A stretch of DNA of 64,000 bases from an uncultured Lachnospiraceae bacterium (GTDB lineage Bacteria > Bacillota > Clostridia > Lachnospirales > Lachnospiraceae), in contig CAJUST010000004.1 of assembly GCA_910589105.1 (NCBI GenBank), positions 96,855 through 160,854 of the forward strand. The letters are read 5' to 3'. The position numbers and the translations under genes are program-made. Below are positions 17,910 through 25,519 of the stretch, piece after piece. Numbering within the stretch: position 1 is the stretch's first letter; the number at the start of each line of letters is the position of its first letter. The notes beneath the pieces were generated by a model. The model worked only from the letters and a program-made list of their open reading frames with translations. It did not search any database and was not told the origin of the DNA.

Positions 17910-19037
17910 TTATTGGTCAATACTCTGTAATGTCCCTGAAACATATGGCACAAACTGATGCGTAATATTTGAATCATAATACAAAATGATAAATATACTT
18001 AAAAACATAACAACTACAAAACAAATCTGAAAAAATGCCCTGCCTTTTTTTCCAATGCACATAAATGCATCCGCTAATATCAGTAAGCAGTAGATGGAAA
18101 AATGCAAAACCACCCTGATAATGGAATCCCCTAAAAAATTCATGCAAATATAGGTTATAAACATAAACCAGACACATTTTATCCTTAAATCATTGATCCG
18201 GTTTACATTTAACATTTGTTTTCTAAATAAGAATGCAACAAACAAAATGATTGCCGAAATTAAAATATTGGTATATGAAACCCTTGACTGCACAAAATGA
18301 CTGTTTTTTTCAAAAAAACTTTGGTATTTTGTAAATCTTGACAAGAAACGGATAATAGCCGTTTGATTATAAAACAAAAGAAAACCTATAAATAAAGTGA
18401 CATAATAATAGTTCCTTCCCGGCAATACTTTTATTAACACAAGTATCGGCAGCCAAATCAGGACGCTTGTATGGAACAGACAAGCCGCAAGGATAAAACA
18501 CAAGAATTTTTTAATCTGTCCATGCTCCAAATATGTAATACCCGAAAAAACAACTGCCATTGCCATATACTGCCGAAAAATATTCATTGCATAAAAGTAA
18601 TAGCCCAAACCCATAAACGCGGCAATGCAGATTACAAGAGAATTTCGGTTATCATAAAACCCCTTCAAATATCCAGCAATAATAATGAAGGAAGACAGTA
18701 AAAACATCCATTGCGCATTATCTGTAAACAAGGCAATTAGATAATCAAATATTTTAAAACCCAATTCAATATTTTCATAACCATGAAAGACGTCTTTTTC
18801 AGAAGCTATATATTCAAAAATCCGTCTGTATTCATGGAAATCCGTCCCTATCCCATACCGCATCCCCATTACCAGCCAAAGAGGAAGAACCAGTAAAAGC
18901 AAAAGTGTAAACTGCTTTACATAGATCTTTAACTTACCGCTGGAATATACAATAATTTGATCGTTTTTTCTCAGCCTTTTTTCTAAAAATAGAGCGATTA
19001 AAATCTCATACCAAAATAAAATGATATATATTTCCAT
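17910..19037 (-). CDS. EpsG-family polysaccharide polymerase
   Basis: Multi-spanning membrane protein, 375 residues, with about 10 hydrophobic helices and the EpsG/Wzy-like motif GIGTDFHEY followed by a large loop. It should polymerise repeat units on the outside of the membrane. GGAGATT precedes the ATG. It is strikingly more AT-rich than its neighbours downstream (13.6-17.9 kb), which suggests assembly of the locus from different sources. Confidence 0.85.
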   Translation of the reverse strand: MEIYIILFWYEILIALFLEKRLRKNDQIIVYSSGKLKIYVKQFTLLLLLVLPLWLVMGMRYGIGTDFHEYRRIFEYIASEKDVFHGYENIELGFKIFDYLIALFTDNAQWMFLLSSFIIIAGYLKGFYDNRNSLVICIAAFMGLGYYFYAMNIFRQYMAMAVVFSGITYLEHGQIKKFLCFILAACLFHTSVLIWLPILVLIKVLPGRNYYYVTLFIGFLLFYNQTAIIRFLSRFTKYQSFFEKNSHFVQSRVSYTNILISAIILFVAFLFRKQMLNVNRINDLRIKCVWFMFITYICMNFLGDSIIRVVLHFSIYCLLILADAFMCIGKKGRAFFQICFVVVMFLSIFIILYYDSNITHQFVPYVSGTLQSIDQ

Positions 19038-19076
19038 ATAATCTCCAACATAAAATATATTTTACCCAAATCACTT

Positions 19077-20021
19077 TTAGAGGGGATAAAACAAACGCCT
19101 AAGGCATGGATATTTTTTCATAAAAAAAACCGTCAGATAACTAAACAGAGCCGCCGCCGTAAATTCAGCCAAAACAAACACCGGAAAACTCTGGCATCCC
19201 AATCGGTTTAAAACCATCTTGACCAGAATTGTAAAATACGCATGAAGGACATACGGCGCCATTGAATAAGCTCCCATTTGCTCCAAAAACCCCGCCGGCT
19301 TATTTTCGGTCTGTATCATCAACATTATTGCCATTTCACAAAGAGAAACCGCAATGAAAAAATCAGCCACATATCCAAACCCGCGTCCATACTTTAACAC
19401 GCCTGCCACAGCCAGTATCCCGGCTATTATTTCAGGATTTTCAAAACGCCCTTTTTTCCACCTGCGTCCAAGCTGAAAATACAAACCGTTTTTAAATGCC
19501 CTTGCTAAAAATGACGCGGGCATATAATTTCCAGCCAAAAACAAGAAAATCCAGACAGCCACCCTGATTTTGGAGCTTTTCATTCCCTTTATCATAAAAA
19601 AATCCAGCCATTTTATCACAAGAAGCGCTAGCAAATACCATCCCGGAATCCACGCGCTGTAATCAAAAGGCAGACGCAAAGCATCCTGCGCCGTTACGGG
19701 TTCATTGCCCTGATACAAAAAATACTTTACCGCCCAAAACAAATATCCGAAAAACAAATAAGTAACGTACAGATTTACCGTACACTTTTCCAAATACCGG
19801 ACACATTCTTTTTTCCCTTTGATTTGTTTGATCCGTTCTTCGTCTGAAACTGCCCCGCTCACTGCAAAAATCAGCGGCATATGAAAAGCGTATAGGATTT
19901 GTCTGATAATATTTTCATTACCCCCCCCTATTCCGGCTTCAAGCCCTCCAATAATATGCCCTAATATCACCAGAAGAATTGCGAGCCCTCTGGATCTGTC
20001 AATCCATTTTATCCTTTCCAT
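19077..20021 (-). CDS. Acyltransferase-3 family membrane protein with G8 tract
   Basis: Integral membrane acyltransferase, about 314 residues and 9-10 helices, likely O-acetylating the exopolysaccharide. The N-terminus WIDRSRGLAILLVILGH contains the D-R-G-A signature and family His; AFHMPLIFAVSGA follows. ATG 20021 has GGGAGGAACG upstream. A run of eight G on the coding strand (19921-19928) encodes the Gly-Gly-Gly after residue 30. A one-base change there would frameshift the gene, so it may be phase-variable. As sequenced it is in frame (ON). Confidence 0.85.
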   Translation of the reverse strand: MERIKWIDRSRGLAILLVILGHIIGGLEAGIGGGNENIIRQILYAFHMPLIFAVSGAVSDEERIKQIKGKKECVRYLEKCTVNLYVTYLFFGYLFWAVKYFLYQGNEPVTAQDALRLPFDYSAWIPGWYLLALLVIKWLDFFMIKGMKSSKIRVAVWIFLFLAGNYMPASFLARAFKNGLYFQLGRRWKKGRFENPEIIAGILAVAGVLKYGRGFGYVADFFIAVSLCEMAIMLMIQTENKPAGFLEQMGAYSMAPYVLHAYFTILVKMVLNRLGCQSFPVFVLAEFTAAALFSYLTVFFMKKYPCLRRLFYPL

Positions 20022-20043
20022 ACGTTCCTCCCGTTTCCCCGCC

Positions 20044-21261
20044 TCAAACCAGCCCATTCACTAACTCAATTATAGTCCGATAAGATGTTTTCCTGTCAAA
20101 TTTCGTTTCCGCAAGCTTCCTTGCCGCAATCCCTTCCTCTATGCATCTGCGCATATCCCCCGCATAGCTTAGAATGACGCCAAAAAGTTCCTGCGCGCAT
20201 TCCGCCTCTATATTGGCGCCAAACCCATATTCCTTTACCAGCCCCATAAATTCACGGCTTGCCAGTGTGTTTATCATAGGCTTTCCTGCGGCAAGGTAAT
20301 CTCCAACTTTATTTACAATGCTCTGTGACGCCCCTTTGACAAAAGAGTTAATCAAAAGATCCGATTTACCCAGATAAGCCGCCATTTTCTTATATTCCAC
20401 ATACCCGCAAAATTCCACATTGACACAGCCTAACGACTTTGCCAAAGCTTCCAGTTCCTCTTTTAACGGGCCTGTCCCAAGGATTTTAATTTTTATATTG
20501 GATTGTCCCGCCTGATGCAGTTTTGCCGCCGCAAGCACTAACGTGCGAATGTCATAGCTGGCTCCGATGCTTCCGGCATACGTCACCCAAAATTCCTTGT
20601 CCTGCTTAAAAATTGCTCCCGCAAATTCTGCCACACCGCTGTCAAAAATCTCCAAATCGCATCCCACATATACAGTCGCAGACGGAATATTCCGCTCCCT
20701 ATGTAAAAATGCCCGGTTTGTAAACTCATCTGAAGTGCCGATTACGGCATCCGCGTTCTGGTACGTTTTTTTTGCATCTTTTTTAAAATAAGAAAATAAC
20801 AGATTTTTAACGAGCGGGACATGAAAAACCATTTCCATCGCTTCCGGCCATAAGTCCTCAATATCCACAACAAAAGGTATCCCTTTTTCTTTACAGTAAG
20901 CCCCTACTTTTGCCGAAATATTGTTTGCCGGAATGGAACAGTATATCAGGTCATACTCGCGCCCTCTCAGATAACGCATTAAGCGGACCGCCGCAATTTT
21001 GTTGCCCAATGCCCTGCGGACGTCTATATTTTTTTTATATGGCAAAACGTCAATAAATGTATTTAAGAACGGGTAGCCCTGTTTTCTAATCTTTTCCTTA
21101 TCCCTTGGCCTTTTTTCAAAATGCTGAAACCCGCTTCCAATTAATTCCACATCAAACCCATGCTCCGCAAACATTTTTGCAATATAATAAAACCGGGATG
21201 GCCCCGGCTCACACGGCAGCCATGCGTATCCTAACGATACAATCCCTATTTTTTTCTTCAT
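20044..21261 (-). CDS. Family 4 glycosyltransferase (GT-B)
   Basis: Retaining GT-B transferase with an N-terminal acceptor domain and a C-terminal nucleotide-sugar domain (VTYAGSIGASYDIRTL, and LINSFVKGASQSIVNKVGDY as a variant of the E-x7-E region). About 405 residues from ATG 21261, with AAGGAGAAGG upstream. It lies 13 bases after the priming transferase, so it probably adds the second sugar. The ORF can be read further upstream, but that part overlaps the previous gene. Confidence 0.87.
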   Translation of the reverse strand: MKKKIGIVSLGYAWLPCEPGPSRFYYIAKMFAEHGFDVELIGSGFQHFEKRPRDKEKIRKQGYPFLNTFIDVLPYKKNIDVRRALGNKIAAVRLMRYLRGREYDLIYCSIPANNISAKVGAYCKEKGIPFVVDIEDLWPEAMEMVFHVPLVKNLLFSYFKKDAKKTYQNADAVIGTSDEFTNRAFLHRERNIPSATVYVGCDLEIFDSGVAEFAGAIFKQDKEFWVTYAGSIGASYDIRTLVLAAAKLHQAGQSNIKIKILGTGPLKEELEALAKSLGCVNVEFCGYVEYKKMAAYLGKSDLLINSFVKGASQSIVNKVGDYLAAGKPMINTLASREFMGLVKEYGFGANIEAECAQELFGVILSYAGDMRRCIEEGIAARKLAETKFDRKTSYRTIIELVNGLV

Positions 21262-21274
21262 GCCCTTCTCCTTC

Positions 21275-22675
21275 TTACTGCCGAAGTTTCTGTAACAGAA
21301 CATTCTTTGACTCTTGAATTTCCTGTTTCATTTCCCTGCTGTCCGCTTCTAAAAAACCTTCTGCGCTTTCTGATTTAAACACTGTCCGAAGCGTCAGAAC
21401 AAGTATTTTAAAATCCAGATAGAAGGACTGATTCTCTATGTACATCAAATCATACCTGAGCTTATCATACGCCGACGTGTTATATTTCCCCCACACCTGC
21501 GCATATCCCGTTAAGCCGCCGTTGACGCGGAACCGATAGGCAAATTCCGGCATTTCCTTTGTATATTTTTCTACATGCTCAACCCGTTCCGGCCTTGGGC
21601 CCACGAAGCTCATATCATTTTTTAGTATATTGATTATTTGCGGAAGTTCATCAATTCTGGTTGCCCGTATTGCTTTTCCTACTTTCGTAATGCGCGCATC
21701 ATGCTTGGCGCAGGGCTTCGCCCCGTCTTTTTCTGCATTCACGACCATGCTGCGGAACTTTAAAATTTCAAATACCCTTCCATGTTTCGTGCATCGTTCC
21801 TGCCTGTAAAATACAGGCCCGCCGTCTTCCAGCTTTATGCACAATGCCGTAATCAAAAACACGGGAAACAAAACAAGCAGAAAAACCGCGGACAAAAACA
21901 AATCAAATGCGCGTTTTCCGAAATAACCCGATTTCATTTCATAGACATACTTATACTTTAACAGCGGCGTATCTGTTAAATTTTTTTCCTCGGAACCCTG
22001 ACAGAAAATATCCTCTATGCGGGGCGTAAAATAAAACCCTTTCCGCCGCTCCGTACATGCCTTCATAAACTCTCCCCGCAAGCCGTGGGAAATTTCATAG
22101 AGCATAACGGAATCACACCCATCTAACAAAGAAAGAAACTCCTCTTTTGGCATCCCTTCCTGCTTTACATGGATAAATTCAAAGATATATGGGTATTTCC
22201 TCTCTAAAAGACGGCAGAACCGTCCCGCCGCCTCCCGCTCAATGTCCCGGCCATAGACCAAAAGCATTTTCTGGGGCGAAAGGCGTTTTACAAAATATGC
22301 CTTCACGCCAATGACGCAAAGGGAAGAACCTGCAATTTGCAAAGCCGCCACAAAAAGCCAAGGAAAAGCATTTAAAAACCCATGGCAGCTAATACAGCCC
22401 TCCAGATATAAGATAAACCCGGAAACGCCAACTGCCACTAACTGGCCGAATACGGAATCCGAAACCGACGAGGAAGCAAGCCGGAACACATGGTACGTGT
22501 TGCAAAACCAGCTATATGCCGCCACATAGGCGATACAGGACGCAATTCCGCCCAAAAGCCAGTGGGCGTCATATGTCCGCGGATTATAATACCCAAACCA
22601 GACAGCCGTAAACAAACCGATATTCCATATCCGTATCAGCCATTTTGCCGTATTTGTAATTTTTTTATCCTCCAT
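21275..22675 (-). CDS. Priming undecaprenyl-phosphate sugar phosphotransferase
   Basis: Starts repeat-unit synthesis by moving a sugar-1-phosphate onto undecaprenyl phosphate. About 466 residues: four N-terminal helices, a CoA-binding-like middle, then one helix and the catalytic bacterial-sugar-transferase domain (KFRSMVVNAEKDGAK, RIDELPQIINILKNDMS, FVGPRPERVE). ATG 22675 lies inside the helicase gene's last codons (11-base overlap), so translation is coupled. This is the long WbaP/CpsE-like architecture. Sugar identity cannot be read from sequence. Confidence 0.92.
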   Translation of the reverse strand: MEDKKITNTAKWLIRIWNIGLFTAVWFGYYNPRTYDAHWLLGGIASCIAYVAAYSWFCNTYHVFRLASSSVSDSVFGQLVAVGVSGFILYLEGCISCHGFLNAFPWLFVAALQIAGSSLCVIGVKAYFVKRLSPQKMLLVYGRDIEREAAGRFCRLLERKYPYIFEFIHVKQEGMPKEEFLSLLDGCDSVMLYEISHGLRGEFMKACTERRKGFYFTPRIEDIFCQGSEEKNLTDTPLLKYKYVYEMKSGYFGKRAFDLFLSAVFLLVLFPVFLITALCIKLEDGGPVFYRQERCTKHGRVFEILKFRSMVVNAEKDGAKPCAKHDARITKVGKAIRATRIDELPQIINILKNDMSFVGPRPERVEHVEKYTKEMPEFAYRFRVNGGLTGYAQVWGKYNTSAYDKLRYDLMYIENQSFYLDFKILVLTLRTVFKSESAEGFLEADSREMKQEIQESKNVLLQKLRQ

Positions 22676-24773
22676 ACGAATCCATGTCCCCTTCAAAACC
22701 GATTCTGCTAAGAAGCTCTCTGCGTTCTTCGCTTAAAGTATGTTTCTTGTACTGTTCCCGCTGTCTGCCAACCCATCTCGCCAACAACTTTCCGTCTTCC
22801 GTCGTATAAGCGGCGGGCGCCTTTAAGCTGCCGTTCGCCCTGTAATAAAGTTCCGCAAAATGGTAACGCTTACGCCACTGCCTTTCATTGTCCCATTCCA
22901 TGCCAATGTCATTTAGCCTTTTTATTTGTTCCTGTGACAGCGGCGCGGCTTTCGGATTCTTCCCCGCATAGATTGCCCGCTGGTTTTCAATCCAAACGCC
23001 GAGCAAAACGCCGTCTTCCGTTATATACCGATGCGAAACCTCAAGATTCCCATGATCCGAATAATATTTTTTTGCGGCATTAAAATTACGATCCCACTGA
23101 TACGCCGCTTTGTCCCATATCATGCCAAGATCTTCTAACAGCCTTTTCTGCTCCTTTGTCAAAGGCCTTCCTGACGCCCCTTTATATTTCCTGCGGATAT
23201 TCCCGACCCATCTGCCTAACGGATACCCCTCTTTTGTAACATAAGAAGCTTTTACGTCTACATTGCCATATTCTCTATGGTATTCCTGTAACGCCCGGTA
23301 CCCTTTCTCAAAACTCCGTGTTGAATGACTGTCCCATTCCATGCCAATCGATTCCAAACGCCGTTTTTGCGTATCCGTTAAAGTTCCATTTATTTTTCCG
23401 GCATAGACACGCTTCTGCGTCAAAATCCACGCCCCAAGAGAAAGCCCATCTTCCGTTTGATACGACTTCGGAACCCTTAAGTTTCCATTTTCTTCATAAT
23501 AAGAACTGGCCCGTTCAAAATAAAGCTCCCAGCCTGCCAGTAGGTTCTTCTTCAGTTTCCCAAAAATTTCCCTACAGCCGCAAAGCTTATCAATGATCTG
23601 AAAAGATTCTTTAAAACGGCTTGCTTCCCCTTGTCCGCTGTTTCTCATAAGAAACGCTTCCTTCACTTCTAAACGGATGCTGTCTATTGTGTATAGGCTT
23701 TCAAAATTATCCACAATGTCAAAAATTACAGGCCTTGACTTTTTCCCTGCCGCCAATGCCCTTCCAATCTGCTGTAAATAGAGGATCGGGGAAACAGTTG
23801 GCCGGAGTAAAATCACTCCGTCTACATCTTTTACATGGATTCCCTCATTTAACATATCCACTGAAAAAAGAAGCTTTAAATGCGGGCTGTTATCTTCCAG
23901 AAACTGTGTATAATTTTTTGCAGACGCAGGATCTCCATACAAAACGCTGTACAAATGCGGCGATCTGTCTAAACGGGAAAACCAGTCCGGCGCTTTTTGC
24001 ATCATTTCCTCCATGTGCCCTTTGCCGGAGCAAAATACCAGATACTTCCCATAACGGTTTGGCATATGTTTGGCAAACGTCTGCTCAAGCCCTTCTGACT
24101 GCTCAAGCGCCCGTTTTAGTTTTTCCAGAAGTTTTTCATTTTCTTCCTGTATTTTAAGGCTGCCCGATGCCTGTATCTGGTTTTTTAATTTTGTTAGCTG
24201 CTTGCCATACGCATACATGGAAATTATATAAACAGGGGCAGGCAGGATATTTCTGGCAATCGCATCCCCAAGGGTAATCTCTGATGCAATATGCCCATCA
24301 AACAATTCTTCCGCCATATCACGCTGGTGATCCAAATAACGGACATTTGTCGCTGACAAACCCAAAACTCCCGCGTCCGGATACATTGCCAGCAATTTGC
24401 GGACGCTATTCCCCCATTTTTGGCTCCCGGCTCTGTGAAATTCGTCACAGATAATCCAGTCACAACGCAATGAACACATCTCGTCCTCATTCGACATAAG
24501 TTTTGCATACGTCAAAAATGTGACATTCGAAAGCATCTCCTCTGAAAATTCCGGCATAGCTTCCGCAAGGCTTTGTTTCTGTGTCTGGTAAATATAGGAA
24601 CTGGGGGACAGCCAGCAGATCCTGTCCTTGGAATGAGCTAATGCAAGCCAAAACGCAATCATAGATTTTCCCGTTCCAGTCGGATGTATCACTGCCGCCT
24701 TACCATACTTTGCAATCATATCCATAGCCGCGTCATATGCAGTTTGGTTATGCGGAAATAATTCAAGCCCCAT
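22665..24773 (-). CDS. DEAD/DEAH helicase with four HA repeats, first gene of exopolysaccharide operon
   Basis: Superfamily 2 helicase-like protein of about 702 residues. The motor has Walker A HPTGTGKS, motif II DEFH, motif III LSATN and motif VI QQIGRALAAGKK. The C-terminal 280 residues hold four Helicase-Associated (HA) repeats of about 70 residues, each ending near IGMEWD. ATG 24773 (GGTGGGAT upstream) starts MGLELFPHNQ, the usual beginning of such helicases; an upstream extension would run through the left inverted repeat. It overlaps the priming transferase by 11 bases, so the helicase is part of the operon. Its role there is unknown. Confidence 0.88.
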   Translation of the reverse strand: MGLELFPHNQTAYDAAMDMIAKYGKAAVIHPTGTGKSMIAFWLALAHSKDRICWLSPSSYIYQTQKQSLAEAMPEFSEEMLSNVTFLTYAKLMSNEDEMCSLRCDWIICDEFHRAGSQKWGNSVRKLLAMYPDAGVLGLSATNVRYLDHQRDMAEELFDGHIASEITLGDAIARNILPAPVYIISMYAYGKQLTKLKNQIQASGSLKIQEENEKLLEKLKRALEQSEGLEQTFAKHMPNRYGKYLVFCSGKGHMEEMMQKAPDWFSRLDRSPHLYSVLYGDPASAKNYTQFLEDNSPHLKLLFSVDMLNEGIHVKDVDGVILLRPTVSPILYLQQIGRALAAGKKSRPVIFDIVDNFESLYTIDSIRLEVKEAFLMRNSGQGEASRFKESFQIIDKLCGCREIFGKLKKNLLAGWELYFERASSYYEENGNLRVPKSYQTEDGLSLGAWILTQKRVYAGKINGTLTDTQKRRLESIGMEWDSHSTRSFEKGYRALQEYHREYGNVDVKASYVTKEGYPLGRWVGNIRRKYKGASGRPLTKEQKRLLEDLGMIWDKAAYQWDRNFNAAKKYYSDHGNLEVSHRYITEDGVLLGVWIENQRAIYAGKNPKAAPLSQEQIKRLNDIGMEWDNERQWRKRYHFAELYYRANGSLKAPAAYTTEDGKLLARWVGRQREQYKKHTLSEERRELLSRIGFEGDMDSYGG

Positions 24774-24815
24774 ACATCCCACCACCCATTCATTCCGCAG
24801 ACTGTCACAACAATT

Positions 24816-24841
24816 TCGTGGATTCTTGTAATCTGCGAAAA
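24816..24841 (-). repeat. Left inverted repeat (IRL) of candidate invertible promoter
   Basis: 26 bases matching the reverse complement of 25157-25182 at 25 positions. The core is AGATT-ACAAG-AATC-like: two short inverted arms around a 5-base centre, the layout of a tyrosine-recombinase crossover site. It lies 43 bases before the helicase start codon. Confidence 0.85.
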
Positions 24842-24930
24842 TATAAATAAACGCATATAAATTCAATGAAACATGAATTATTTGACCCAAACTTTGACCC
24901 CAAATAGAATTTTTACAGCAAAAACAAAGC

Positions 24931-24961
24931 TGCCAAACGTATCGTTACTGAACGTTTGGCA
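24931..24961 (-). terminator. Stem-loop inside the invertible segment, terminator-like toward the operon
   Basis: TGCCAAACGT (24931-24940) pairs perfectly with ACGTTTGGCA (24952-24961) around an 11-base loop. On the minus strand it is followed by GCTTTGTTTTT, so in the present orientation it could stop transcripts heading for the operon. It could equally be a protein-binding palindrome. Confidence 0.5.
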
Positions 24962-25093
24962 ACCTTACAGACTGACCCATCTCGTGACCCTTTATAGAAG
25001 AAAATTCCCTAAAAATATACAAGCTTTTCCGCTTTTTTTGTCCCAAATTGCAGGAAAACCCACTGGATATTCCTGCCACTTTAGCAAAACAGA

Positions 25094-25122
25094 TTGACAA
25101 ACCGGTTCCATAACCCTATAAT
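25094..25122 (+). promoter_or_regulatory. Perfect sigma-A promoter inside the invertible segment
   Basis: TTGACA (25094-25099), a spacer of exactly 17 bases, then TATAAT (25117-25122). It reads right, into a gene-free AT-rich stretch and the terminator at 25463-25516. No comparable promoter is seen facing the operon in this orientation. Confidence 0.9.
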
Positions 25123-25156
25123 GAATATGATTTTAATTGAATTTTTAAAGAAAAAT

Positions 25157-25182
25157 TTTTCGCAGATTACAAGAATCTACGA
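25157..25182 (+). repeat. Right inverted repeat (IRR) of candidate invertible promoter
   Basis: 26-base partner of the repeat at 24816-24841, one mismatch. It contains GCAGATT-ACAAG-AATCTAC, a near-palindrome. Two further related copies follow in the same orientation. Confidence 0.85.
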
Positions 25183-25210
25183 TTTTTTGTTTTTTGTTGA
25201 AGATATTTTT

Positions 25211-25229
25211 GTAGATTGCAAAAATCTAC
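25211..25229 (+). repeat. Second site related to the right inverted repeat
   Basis: GTAGATT-GCAAA-AATCTAC is a perfect 7-bp inverted pair around five bases. Together with the T-rich tract after it, it repeats the block at 25162-25196 with a 49-base period. A third, poorer copy begins at 25382 (GCTGATTACTAGAATCTATGA). Each could serve as an alternative crossover site with the left repeat. Confidence 0.65.
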
Positions 25230-25273
25230 AATTTTTTGTTTTTTATAGATATAATCTTGTTACTTAATAAAAT

Positions 25274-25393
25274 TTTCTAATTTTCTGTTCAATTTTATCT
25301 TGCCCATTTCGACTTTCTAATTTTCTGTTCAATTTTATCTTGCTGATTTCGACTTTCTAATTCTCTGTTCAATTTTATCTTGCTGATTACTAG
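25274..25393 (-). repeat. Three 40-bp tandem repeats
   Basis: Units at 25274-25313, 25314-25353 and 25354-25393 differ by only a few bases; each contains TTCTGTTCAATTTTATCTTG or a one-base variant. There are no spacers, so it is not a CRISPR array. They lie between the second and third recombination-like sites, upstream of the exopolysaccharide operon. They may be repeated binding sites. Nothing else is seen in 25230-25460. Confidence 0.85.
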
Positions 25394-25462
25394 AATCTAT
25401 GATATTTTTGTAAAATTTGACCTCGCTGATTACAACAGCAAACGACAAACATTTTCTAATTT

Positions 25463-25516
25463 AAAAAACGGCATACCGCCAAAATGACAAACCATTCTGG
25501 CAGTATGCCGTTTTTT
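25463..25516. terminator. Bidirectional terminator between malQ and the switch region
   Basis: A-run plus CGGCATAC (to 25476) pairs with GTATGCCG plus T-run (25503-25516), extended by GCCA/TGGC past one mismatch. It has A6 before and T6 after, so it can end malQ transcripts and also transcripts from the rightward promoter at 25094-25122. Confidence 0.9.
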
Positions 25517-25519
25517 CAT

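Larger units (their letters stand above)
24842..25156. other. 315-bp candidate invertible segment (operon OFF orientation)
   Basis: Between the inverted repeats there is no gene. It holds a perfect promoter pointing right, away from the exopolysaccharide operon; a 10-bp stem-loop (24931-24961); and two pairs of direct repeats each 12 bases apart (TTTGACCC at 24881 and 24893, TGACCC at 24973 and 24985). The paired repeats might be recombinase or accessory-protein sites. Inversion would place the promoter about 96 bases before the helicase start codon. Architecture is seen; inversion is inferred. Confidence 0.8.

Noticed and set aside
24774..24890. N-terminal extension of the HA-repeat helicase across the left inverted repeat
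   Set aside because: No ribosome binding site, and homologous helicases start near MGLELFPHNQ. It would imply a protein altered by inversion, but the support is too weak.
25274..25393. CRISPR array
   Set aside because: The 40-base units follow each other directly, without spacers, and no cas gene is present.
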